A DNA stretch of 6,523 nucleotides from Nitratifractor sp. (GTDB lineage Bacteria > Campylobacterota > Campylobacteria > Campylobacterales > Sulfurovaceae), in NCBI GenBank assembly GCA_024762845.1, contig JANTGQ010000077.1:1-6523 (forward strand). Reading direction: 5' to 3'. Positions within the stretch are counted from its first letter, which is position 1. The number at the start of each line of letters is the position of its first letter. Of the stretch, positions 1-5,761 are shown piece after piece. The notes under the pieces were generated by a model. That model was not told the origin of the DNA. It did not search any database and was given only the letters and a program-made list of their open reading frames with translations. The position numbers and the translations under genes are program-made.

Positions 1-74
1 CTACTAAGTTAAACAATCTTATAAAATATTATAATTATTTATTATTATTTAAGATAAATATATAATATTTGATA

Positions 75-80
75 TATAAT
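75..80 (+). promoter_or_regulatory. candidate -10 box of the FadL-family gene
   Basis: A TATAAT hexamer lies 30 nt upstream of the ATG at 111, which would give a short leader of about 24 nt. Other TATAAT hexamers occur at 30-35 and 61-66 in the same extremely AT-rich stretch, and there is no clear -35 box. Campylobacterota vegetative promoters often lack a conserved -35, so this is plausible, but which of the three is used cannot be decided by eye. Confidence 0.4.
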
Positions 81-97
81 TGTAGAATAAATATTTT

Positions 98-106
98 AAG
101 GAGAAG
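98..106 (+). promoter_or_regulatory. ribosome binding site fixing the FadL-family start
   Basis: AAGGAGAAG is a near-ideal Shine-Dalgarno sequence. Its GGAG core lies 7 nt before the ATG at 111. It selects that ATG over the in-frame ATG at 69, which has no such site and would place a charged 14-residue extension before the signal peptide. Confidence 0.85.
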
Positions 107-110
107 TAAT

Positions 111-1298
111 ATGAAAATTGCAAACAAAACATTAAAAGGTGCGATAGTACTCTCGTTTATTGCCTCATCTTCGCTTTATGCGACAAATGGCGATACTCTA
201 ATTGGTGTTGGTGCAAAAACACGCGCAATGGGTGGTGCAGGTATTGCACTAAGTCAAGGGGCGGAGTCTACACTTGTAAACCCGGCACTCATTACAGCAG
301 TAAAAGATACAGAGATAAGTTTTGGTGGTACAGTATTTATGCCAACTATTAAGACACAAATGTCTCCGGTAGAACACAAAAGCGATGCAGACTTAAGTAT
401 TATTCCAGGTGTTGCAATTGCTTCAAATGTTGCGCCAAATAGCTATGTAGGTGTTGGTATGTGGGGAACTGCCGGTATGGGTACAGACTTTAAAAAATAT
501 CCAGACCTCTTTAAGATGGAGACTACTCTACAGCTAATGCAGTTTGCAGTTCCGCTTGCATATAAGTTTGCAAATGGCTTAAGTGTTGGTGTTGCGCCAA
601 TTATGCAGTATGGCTCTTTGGATATCCACTTTCAAATGCCGCCTCAGATGGGTGGTATGAATGTTGGCGATGGACAAAACCAGGCATTTGGCTTTGGTGC
701 AGCAGCAGGTTTAACATATGATTTTGGAAACGGTTTCACAGTAGGTGCTGTATATAAGAGTAAAATCTCGATGAATTACGCACACTCACTTACAACTGCA
801 ACTGCTCCATTTGGCTTAAACTTTGGCGATAAACTGGCACAACCGGCTGAGTATGGTGTGGGTGTTAGCTACAACAATGGACCACACACAATTGCGGTTG
901 ACTATAAAAAAATCAAGTGGGGTTCAGCTGCAGGGTACAAAAGTTTTGGATGGAAAGACCAAAATGTATTTGCAATTGGGTATGAGTACGATGCAGGTCA
1001 ATGGGCAGCTAGAATTGGTTTTAACCATGCAACAAACCCTTTAACAATCTACAACACACCAATGAAAACAGCAGTAGATATGTTTAACCTCTTAGGCTTC
1101 CCTGCAACTGCAGAGAACCATATAACTCTTGGTGGTTCATATAAATTTAACCAGAACTTCTCTGTAGATACTACAGTGGTTTATGGTTTAAACAAAAAAT
1201 CCTCTGCAGATGTGAGCGCAATGTTTGGACCAGGTGCAAAAATCAGCAACAAACACGCAGAGCTTGGTCTTACAGTACAGTTAAACTACAAATTTTAA
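111..1298 (+). CDS. OmpP1/FadL-family outer membrane transport protein
   Basis: A 395-residue exported beta-barrel of the FadL/TodX/OmpP1 family, which lets long-chain fatty acids, hydrocarbons or other hydrophobic molecules diffuse laterally through the outer membrane. Residues 1-24 form a signal peptide (MKIANK, a hydrophobic stretch, then SLYA, with cleavage expected before TNG). The mature N terminus has the family hatch signature: IGVGAKTRAMGGAG at about 31-44 and the conserved NPA at 57-59. The remainder alternates short Gly-rich turns and amphipathic strands. It ends in the aromatic C-terminal strand LTVQLNYKF, a barrel-assembly signal. It is somewhat shorter than E. coli FadL (about 420 mature residues). 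It appears to be a single-gene unit, with its own leader, a strong ribosome binding site and a terminator just after the stop. The substrate cannot be read from the sequence, so no gene symbol is given. Family assignment is secure; calling it an orthologue of fadL is not. Confidence 0.9.
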   Translation: MKIANKTLKGAIVLSFIASSSLYATNGDTLIGVGAKTRAMGGAGIALSQGAESTLVNPALITAVKDTEISFGGTVFMPTIKTQMSPVEHKSDADLSIIPGVAIASNVAPNSYVGVGMWGTAGMGTDFKKYPDLFKMETTLQLMQFAVPLAYKFANGLSVGVAPIMQYGSLDIHFQMPPQMGGMNVGDGQNQAFGFGAAAGLTYDFGNGFTVGAVYKSKISMNYAHSLTTATAPFGLNFGDKLAQPAEYGVGVSYNNGPHTIAVDYKKIKWGSAAGYKSFGWKDQNVFAIGYEYDAGQWAARIGFNHATNPLTIYNTPMKTAVDMFNLLGFPATAENHITLGGSYKFNQNFSVDTTVVYGLNKKSSADVSAMFGPGAKISNKHAELGLTVQLNYKF

Positions 1299-1304
1299 TT
1301 TTAC

Positions 1305-1335
1305 ATCTCATAAGGCATTTGCTTTATGAGATTTC
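1305..1335 (+). terminator. Rho-independent terminator after the FadL-family gene
   Basis: A perfect 9-bp stem (ATCTCATAA at 1305-1313 with TTATGAGAT at 1324-1332) can extend inward by G-T, G-C and C-G pairs to a 4-nt ATTT loop. A short T run with interruptions follows. It lies 6 nt after the stop codon, the usual place for an intrinsic terminator. The T tract is weak, so termination may be partial. Confidence 0.65.
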
Positions 1336-1363
1336 TAATATATCCTCTTCAAAGCACTTTTAC

Positions 1364-1371
1364 TATAAAAT
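1364..1371 (+). promoter_or_regulatory. candidate -10 region of dnaX
   Basis: TATAAAAT lies 27 nt before the dnaX start codon and downstream of the preceding terminator, and a T-rich stretch precedes it. It resembles the Campylobacterota extended -10 region but carries one extra A compared with TATAAT. Transcription would start near 1378, leaving a leader of about 20 nt. Confidence 0.4.
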
Positions 1372-1387
1372 AGCAGTAAAAAAGTAT

Positions 1388-1393
1388 GGAGAG
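1388..1393 (+). promoter_or_regulatory. ribosome binding site deciding the TTG start of dnaX
   Basis: GGAGAG ends 5 nt before the TTG at 1399. The overlapping ATG at 1386 is in another frame, so TTG is the supported start. The protein then begins MALALARKYRP, matching the usual DnaX N terminus. Confidence 0.75.
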
Positions 1394-1398
1394 TCTCT

Positions 1399-3075
1399 TT
1401 GGCACTAGCACTTGCAAGAAAATATCGCCCCAGTACATTTAGCGACCTTATCGGGCAAGAGTCGGTCTCAAAAACACTCTCACTTGCACTAGAGAGCGAA
1501 AAACTCTCTCACGCCTATCTCTTCTCGGGTATTCGCGGAAGCGGCAAGACCTCTACAGCCAGAATATTTGCAAAAGCACTCCTGTGCGAAAAGGGACCAA
1601 CCAACAACCCCTGTCAAGTCTGCGAACACTGTGTTATGGCAAACGAGGGTCGCCATATGGATATTATCGAGATGGATGCCGCAAGTAACAGAGGTATCGA
1701 AGATATCAAAGAGCTTATAGAGCATACAAAGTACAAACCCTCTATGGGACGTTTTAAAATTTTTATAATAGACGAAGTCCATATGCTCACTGTTCAGGCA
1801 TTCAATGCCCTTCTTAAAACACTCGAAGAGCCGCCAGAGTTTGTTAAGTTTATCCTTGCAACAACCGACCCGCTTAAGCTACCATCAACAATTTTAAGCC
1901 GAACACAACATTTTCGTTTTAAAAAACTTCCCCAGAAGGTTATAGGTGAACATCTAGGCTTTATTTTAGGGAAAGAGGGAGTAGAGTATAATGATGATGC
2001 TTTACAGATTATTGCACGAAGCGCGCAAGGCTCCATGAGAGATGCTCTTACACTGCTCGATCAAGCAATAGTCTATGCTGATGGTCTAATTGATACTCCA
2101 AGTGTTACCAATATGCTTGGTGTTGTTGACCCAGAAGTTTTAGAGAGCCTTATAAGTTCTATTCTAAACAAAAGAAAAGAGGAGATAATCGCTTTTACCA
2201 ATGAGTATGCTGCTTACGAAGCCGAGATGATTATTGATGAACTAACCCTCCATCTACGCGATAAACTTTTAAATGGTGCTCCAGAGTTAACAACCCTTAC
2301 AATCGAGCGTTTCTTTAAGATACTTGCAGATGGTAAAAAACTCCTCTCCACAGGTGCGAGCGGAGACTTTGTACTGCTCTTAACACTCTTTAAAATGCTT
2401 GAATCTATGGAGATACACACGATAGACTCAATGATACATAAACTTCAAAATGAACTCTCTATAGATAAAAACATAAGCCAAACAGCAGCTTCTGAGAGCC
2501 CAAAAGAGAGAGAAAAACCACTCGTCAACAAACCTGCACCCCAAGACTCAGTACAATTGGCACCCCAAAAAGAGGAACCACTCACGCCACAACCCCAAAA
2601 ACTCTTTACTAAGCTAATTAAAAAAATCTACGATCGCAACTATGATTTGGGCGAAATTTTCCAAGAGCATATAACGTTTGTAAGTTTTGAAAACAGTACA
2701 CTTACCTGGGAGTCTACACTTGAGGGCGAGACAAAAAAGAGGCTTATCAAAAACTGGCCACTCATAAAACTTTTTGTCGAAGAGATATTTGGTCTAGATA
2801 CAAAAATCTCCAATCTCTCTAAAAAAAAAACACCCAGTAACGAACTAAAAGAGCTGCCCCCAGCACCCCAAGCTAAAAACCCTCAATTGAGTCAAGATAT
2901 TGCTACACAAAGTAAACAAGAGCCTATTGCACAGACAAATAGCTGTATCATGCCAGAAGCAAACAGCGAAGCGAGTCGCGATAAAGACCCAAATGAACTT
3001 CTCGACGAGCCAATGGTTCAAGAGTTTATTAAAAATCTTGAACCTAAAAGAGTAATAATCAAACAAAAGAGTTAA
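1399..3075 (+). CDS. dnaX: DNA polymerase III subunit gamma/tau (clamp loader ATPase)
   Basis: DnaX is the AAA+ motor of the clamp loader, which places the beta sliding clamp on primed DNA. Its tau form also tethers polymerase cores. Visible motifs: N-terminal ARKYRP; Walker A GIRGSGKT at 44-51; the four zinc cysteines C63, C72, C75 and C78; Walker B IIDEVH at 123-128; sensor 1 ATTDP at 154-158; and sensor 2 GSMRDAL at 211-217 (R214). The usual SRC arginine-finger motif reads SRT (167-169), keeping the arginine but not the cysteine. After the lid and collar region (to about 360) come a Pro/Gln/Lys-rich linker, a folded segment at about 400-470, a second low-complexity linker, and a C-terminal tail (DPNELLDEPMVQEFI and following residues) of the type that ends many DnaX proteins. 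At 558 residues it is shorter than E. coli tau (643). The start codon is TTG. A ten-A run and an A_AAA_AAG heptamer near the 3' end may direct synthesis of a shorter isoform (listed separately). Confidence 0.96.
   Translation: MALALARKYRPSTFSDLIGQESVSKTLSLALESEKLSHAYLFSGIRGSGKTSTARIFAKALLCEKGPTNNPCQVCEHCVMANEGRHMDIIEMDAASNRGIEDIKELIEHTKYKPSMGRFKIFIIDEVHMLTVQAFNALLKTLEEPPEFVKFILATTDPLKLPSTILSRTQHFRFKKLPQKVIGEHLGFILGKEGVEYNDDALQIIARSAQGSMRDALTLLDQAIVYADGLIDTPSVTNMLGVVDPEVLESLISSILNKRKEEIIAFTNEYAAYEAEMIIDELTLHLRDKLLNGAPELTTLTIERFFKILADGKKLLSTGASGDFVLLLTLFKMLESMEIHTIDSMIHKLQNELSIDKNISQTAASESPKEREKPLVNKPAPQDSVQLAPQKEEPLTPQPQKLFTKLIKKIYDRNYDLGEIFQEHITFVSFENSTLTWESTLEGETKKRLIKNWPLIKLFVEEIFGLDTKISNLSKKKTPSNELKELPPAPQAKNPQLSQDIATQSKQEPIAQTNSCIMPEANSEASRDKDPNELLDEPMVQEFIKNLEPKRVIIKQKS
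2733..2739 (+). other. candidate -1 frameshift heptamer A_AAA_AAG in dnaX
   Basis: The heptamer sits in the zero frame as ACA AAA AAG (codons 445-447), the same phase as the E. coli dnaX frameshift site. A Shine-Dalgarno-like GAGGG begins at 2722, close to the stimulatory distance known in E. coli. A -1 shift would add 27 codons and stop at TAA 2820-2822, giving about 474 residues. No convincing stimulatory stem-loop is visible just downstream, so function is uncertain. Confidence 0.35.
2821..2830 (+). other. A10 slippage tract in dnaX, with stops in both other frames
   Basis: Ten consecutive A residues encode Lys475-Lys477 plus the first base of Thr478. Adding one A, or slipping back one base, reads AAC ACC CAG TAA and stops at 2838-2840, giving 480 residues. 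Losing one A, or slipping forward, reads CAC CCA GTA ACG AAC TAA and stops at 2846-2848, giving 482 residues. Thermus thermophilus dnaX is known to make its short subunit by transcriptional slippage on a poly-A run. The tract and stops are seen; programmed use is inferred. Confidence 0.6.
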
Positions 3076-3121
3076 CTTAAGGGAACCACTAGTATAAATA
3101 TTCGCTTTTTTCGAAAAGTTC

Positions 3122-3130
3122 TGCTATAAT
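3122..3130 (+). promoter_or_regulatory. extended -10 promoter upstream of hsrA
   Basis: TGCTATAAT combines a consensus TATAAT (3125-3130) with the TG extension typical of Campylobacterota vegetative promoters, which usually have no -35 box. It is preceded by a T-rich stretch containing the palindrome TTTTCGAAAA (3108-3117). Transcription would start near 3137 and give an unusually long leader of about 157 nt before hsrA. It is the best-looking promoter in the window. Confidence 0.65.
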
Positions 3131-3239
3131 TGCGCTTGAATATGTAGCTTTTATTTTCAGATAAGTTTATTGTGATATAAATTGGATAAGAGTAACATAA
3201 ATTAACAGATGAGTTAAATAGAGACAAATCAAGAATAAA

Positions 3240-3271
3240 TTGACATTTTGAATATAGCTATTTTCTATAAA
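3240..3271 (+). promoter_or_regulatory. possible second hsrA promoter with overlapping inverted repeat
   Basis: TTGACA (3240-3245) and TATAAA (3266-3271) are separated by 20 nt, longer than the optimal 17, so the pair may be fortuitous. The TATAAA alone could serve as a -10 giving a leader of about 16 nt. A perfect inverted repeat TATAG-N7-CTATA (3253-3269) overlaps it. HsrA homologues are known to bind their own promoter, so this is a candidate autoregulatory site, but I cannot match it confidently to the published operator. Confidence 0.3.
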
Positions 3272-3283
3272 AACTCATTGTAT

Positions 3284-3289
3284 GGCGGA
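3284..3289 (+). promoter_or_regulatory. ribosome binding site of hsrA, inside a 3-codon mini-ORF
   Basis: GGCGGA ends 4 nt before the hsrA ATG at 3294 and resembles GGAGGA with one mismatch. It lies within an ATG GCG GAA TAA mini-ORF (3282-3293) whose stop abuts the hsrA start in the same frame. Confidence 0.55.
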
Positions 3290-3293
3290 ATAA

Positions 3294-3974
3294 ATGCGAG
3301 TATTAACAATTGGTTTTTCAGAAGAGTTTGCTAAAGAGATAGAAAAAGAGATCTCTAACTACTTTATCGCTATTGTAGATAGTGCAGAAGATATCTATGA
3401 TGCCACAAATTTCACATATTTTAGACACTACGAACTAATCTTAGTAGTTGATGAGAATATGAAGTACGCTATGGAGCGCTTTGTTAAAGAGATCAAGCAA
3501 AAAAAACCTGACACTAAAGTAATAGTCATTACAGAAGAGCCTCAAAAGCAAGAGGAGTTTTTTAACCTCAAAGTAGATGATGTACTCTTTAAACACACCG
3601 ACCAGTCAGATCTGCTTGCAGCAAGAATTTTAGCAAATATGCGCAATCTTTATGGCACAAAGATAGCAATAGATAAAATGACAATTGATATTGTAAATAA
3701 AAAGATTGTCCACGATAACAAAGCGGTCTCTCTCAACGGCAAGACATTTGATATATTGGTCTATCTTGCACTGAGAAACCAACGTGTATTCTCTAAAGAT
3801 GAAATCATTAATGCGCTTTGGGAAGAGCCAGAATATGTAAGTGATAACACTGTTGAAGTTGCAATCAATCAGATTAGAAAACGTTTAAAGAGCATACTAG
3901 GCTACCAGCTTATACACACAGTCCGAAGACGCGGTTATAAATTCTCTTCTACCACATCGAAAGTATTAGTTTAG
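3294..3974 (+). CDS. hsrA: HsrA/CosR-type orphan OmpR-family response regulator
   Basis: A 226-residue two-domain transcription regulator. The receiver-like domain (about 1-115) is degenerate. The first strand reads RVLTIGFSE, without the acidic pair of phosphorylatable receivers. The third strand YELILVVDE (46-54) has V52 where the phospho-accepting Asp normally sits, with D53 one position later. T80 and K100, corresponding to the switch Thr and conserved Lys, remain. The C-terminal winged helix (about 125-217) is well conserved: LNGKTFDIL, ALWEEPE, VEVAINQIRKRL and the HTVRRRGYKF wing. WEEPE, VEVAINQIR and TVRRRGY also occur in H. pylori HP1043 as I recall it. That family is essential, works without phosphorylation or a partner kinase, and controls central metabolism and oxidative-stress genes. 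No sensor kinase is adjacent, consistent with an orphan regulator. It appears monocistronic, with its own promoter(s), ending 3 nt before the large palindromic element. Confidence 0.9.
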   Translation: MRVLTIGFSEEFAKEIEKEISNYFIAIVDSAEDIYDATNFTYFRHYELILVVDENMKYAMERFVKEIKQKKPDTKVIVITEEPQKQEEFFNLKVDDVLFKHTDQSDLLAARILANMRNLYGTKIAIDKMTIDIVNKKIVHDNKAVSLNGKTFDILVYLALRNQRVFSKDEIINALWEEPEYVSDNTVEVAINQIRKRLKSILGYQLIHTVRRRGYKFSSTTSKVLV

Positions 3975-3977
3975 AAG

Positions 3978-4206
3978 AGTCTTAAACCCGGATTTTACAT
4001 TAGAAGTCACAGAAGCCGCATTAGTCATTGCACTATGGGCATTTACATGACCGCAGCGAATCCAGACTTGCAAAAAAATCATCGATTAACCTACGGGTTA
4101 ACCTAAACCCTTGGGAATCCAAACCTGCAAATTTTTTGCAAACACCCATAGCACAAGCACTTAATGCTTTTCTAATGATTCTAATGCGAAATCTGGGTTA
4201 AAAGCT
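3978..4206. repeat. long imperfect palindrome between convergent genes (MITE/REP-like, possible bidirectional terminator)
   Basis: Arms at about 3978-4047 and 4137-4206 are inverted copies at roughly 75% identity by hand alignment. Shared blocks include AACCC, CATTAGAA (left 3998-4005) and CTATGGG (4033-4039, paired with CCCATAG at 4144-4150). Inside, TTGCAAAAAAAT (4068-4079) pairs with ATTTTTTGCAA (4131-4141). A small TTAACC-TACG-GGTTAA hairpin (4086-4101) forms the tip. Two direct copies of a 17-mer, starting GAATCCA and ending TGCAAA, at 4058-4074 and 4115-4131 differ at two positions. The element fills nearly the whole gap between the hsrA and ribF stops and has no credible ORF. A non-autonomous mobile repeat is inferred; genome copy number is unknown. 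Confidence 0.65.
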
Positions 4207-4223
4207 ACAATCTGATTTTCACT

Positions 4224-5027
4224 TCAATTAGAGAGCTGCAACAGACTTTTAGCAGTATCAATATCACTCTTGATAGCACTTTTTAACATTGCAAAAGAGT
4301 CAAAGCTCTTTATATCTCGTATAAATGCAGCAAACTCTACCCATACAGTTTGAAACTCTCTTATCTCTTTTTGAAACTCTTCAAGAATATGCACCTCTAT
4401 ACTAAAAGAGTTATCGACACTCACTCTATTCCCTATAAAAAGTACCCCACCGTAACGAATGGCATTAATCTCAACATAGACTGCAAAAACACCCATAGGC
4501 AAAACATAGTGCTCAATATTCAAATTGATAGTAGGTACCAGCTCTTTAGAGCCAAGCCCCAAGCCTCGTATCTGTTTTCCATCAATTCTATATCTTCTCC
4601 CCAAGAGTGCTCTGACCATATCTATATCTGAGTTATACAGATATTCCCTAATAACCCTAGTATGTACTGATATCTCGTTATACTTCACCTCTGGGACAAC
4701 TACTACTTCGCCATGAAAATATCTTTTAAGGGTCTCAATTGAACCAGCTTTATCTCTGCCAAAAAAGAAATCATACCCAACAACAACTCTTTTAAGGTTT
4801 GGAAAATCTAAAAGCAGATGCTCTATAAACTCCTTTGGCGAGTAGCCCTGAATCTTCTCTAAAAGATAAAAGTAACAAGGTTTATCAATGTATAAAGAGC
4901 GTTTCCATCCTGCTGTCAAAGTAGCGCTAAATCGCTCAATTACCACTACGGCATCGGCTATCTCTATTAACTTTTGATGCGCAATATGCACCCCGTCAAA
5001 AGAACCAATTGCTATTGACTCAATCAA
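4224..5027 (-). CDS. ribF: bifunctional riboflavin kinase / FMN adenylyltransferase (FAD synthetase)
   Basis: RibF phosphorylates riboflavin to FMN and adenylylates FMN to FAD in the cytoplasm. The N-terminal nucleotidyltransferase domain (about 1-135) has GSFDGVHIAHQ at 8-18, where the canonical HxGH is H14-I-A-H17; VGYDFFFGRDKAG at 83-95; and a TRVIREYL version of the STRIR motif at about 123-130. The C-terminal flavokinase domain has GRRYRIDGKQIRGLGLG from 143, PTIN at 165-168 in place of the usual PTAN, GVLFIGNR at 194-201, and the catalytic glutamate E211 in IEVHIL. At 267 residues it is shorter than the usual 300 or so; this compactness and the looser motifs fit my memory of Campylobacterota RibF. 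The start is TTG, within TTGA, overlapping the tlyA stop by 4 nt and preceded by a strong ribosome binding site. It is the last gene of the operon and runs into the palindromic element. Confidence 0.92.
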   Translation of the reverse strand: MIESIAIGSFDGVHIAHQKLIEIADAVVVIERFSATLTAGWKRSLYIDKPCYFYLLEKIQGYSPKEFIEHLLLDFPNLKRVVVGYDFFFGRDKAGSIETLKRYFHGEVVVVPEVKYNEISVHTRVIREYLYNSDIDMVRALLGRRYRIDGKQIRGLGLGSKELVPTINLNIEHYVLPMGVFAVYVEINAIRYGGVLFIGNRVSVDNSFSIEVHILEEFQKEIREFQTVWVEFAAFIRDIKSFDSFAMLKSAIKSDIDTAKSLLQLSN

Positions 5028-5758
5028 GCCCTCTCCTTGCTGAAGGTATAAAAGTACTCAATATTTCCCTCTTTTCCGCTTACTCTACTCTTGCGTGTAT
5101 CCAATACTCTCCAGCCAAGCTTTAGCGTCGCTTCTACAAAGTGTTGCTTTGCCAGCTCTACTACTACGCTATCGACAACTACCCCTTTGCTGTCACGTTT
5201 TGCCTCAATTCCTACCTCAAACTGCGGTTTAAAAAGCAGTGTAATAGTAGCAGTTATCGAAGCCAATCTATCAACAGCATCTATAATTTTTAAAAGAGAG
5301 ATAAAAGAGACATCAGAGACTATCAAATCGTAGCCGCCACCATCACTACAAACTGGCTGAAAATCTCTAATATCAACACCCTCAAAAACCGATACACGCT
5401 TCTCTTCTCGCAAGCTCTTGTGTAACTGCTCTCGACCGACATCTACACAATCAACACTCTCTACCCCATTCTCAAGCAAAATCTGTGTAAATCCACCCGT
5501 GCTTGAGCCAATATCCAAAGCTCTCGCACCAGCAATTGGCAAAGAGTACTCTTTAAGATACTCCTCTAATTTTTTTGCCGCACGGCTTACATAAAATTTA
5601 GCCTCTTGAACAGATACTGCCATACCCTCTTCTACAGAAAATGATGGCTTTTTTATCGCTTTACCACCAACAGAGACCTGCTCCTCTTTAATAGCCTGCG
5701 AGGCTCTGTTACGGCTCTCAAAAAAGCCCTGCTCTACCAAGTAACTATCGAGTCTCAC
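5024..5758 (-). CDS. tlyA: TlyA-family rRNA 2'-O-methyltransferase (hemolysin A homologue)
   Basis: TlyA methylates ribose 2'-OH groups in rRNA: C1920 of 23S, and in the longer type II enzymes also C1409 of 16S. The latter activity influences capreomycin sensitivity. An N-terminal S4 RNA-binding domain (about 1-60; RLDSYLVEQG, SRNRASQAI, VSVGGKAIKKPS) leads through YVSRAAKKL (56-64) into an FtsJ-like Rossmann domain. The SAM-binding motif is LDIGSSTGGF at 81-90. The catalytic K-D-K-E set is probably K63, D149 (SDVSF), K177 (LLFKPQFE) and E234 (GNIEYF). At 244 residues it matches the short type I enzymes of Campylobacter and Helicobacter, so 23S-only methylation is inferred. The start is GTG, 3 nt after the DUF1287 stop; that stop is in the same frame, so no earlier start exists. 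The ribosome binding site is poor (AGGG, 11 nt away), suggesting translational coupling. Confidence 0.94.
   Translation of the reverse strand: MRLDSYLVEQGFFESRNRASQAIKEEQVSVGGKAIKKPSFSVEEGMAVSVQEAKFYVSRAAKKLEEYLKEYSLPIAGARALDIGSSTGGFTQILLENGVESVDCVDVGREQLHKSLREEKRVSVFEGVDIRDFQPVCSDGGGYDLIVSDVSFISLLKIIDAVDRLASITATITLLFKPQFEVGIEAKRDSKGVVVDSVVVELAKQHFVEATLKLGWRVLDTRKSRVSGKEGNIEYFYTFSKERA
5033..5038 (-). promoter_or_regulatory. ribosome binding site deciding the TTG start of ribF
   Basis: On the minus strand this reads AAGGAG, 5 nt before the TTG at 5027. It lies inside the last codons of tlyA and supports both the TTG start and the 4-nt TTGA overlap. Confidence 0.8.
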
Positions 5759-5761
5759 TAT

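Noticed and set aside
69..110. Upstream in-frame ATG at 69 as the start of the FadL-family gene
   Set aside because: It lacks a ribosome binding site and would add 14 charged/polar residues before a normal signal peptide, whereas ATG 111 has an excellent site.
1386..1398. ATG at 1386 as the dnaX start
   Set aside because: It is out of frame with dnaX and overlaps the ribosome binding site; TTG 1399 gives the conserved DnaX N terminus.
2536..2872. GCACCCCAA repeated three times in dnaX (2536, 2560, 2863)
   Set aside because: The copies fall in Pro/Gln-rich linkers, where Ala-Pro-Gln codons recur naturally; there is no regular spacing to suggest a functional repeat.
3076..3121. Terminator after dnaX
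   Set aside because: Only short palindromes (GTTAAC, CTTAAG, TTTTCGAAAA) are present; no GC-bearing stem is followed by a T run, so no terminator is claimed.
4058..4131. Two-copy 17-mer repeat as a CRISPR remnant
   Set aside because: There are only two imperfect copies, the 40-nt interval itself contains hairpins, the whole is embedded in a larger palindrome, and no cas genes are nearby.
4350..4716. Two plus-strand open frames opposite ribF
   Set aside because: They are antisense shadows of a gene with clear RibF motifs in both domains.
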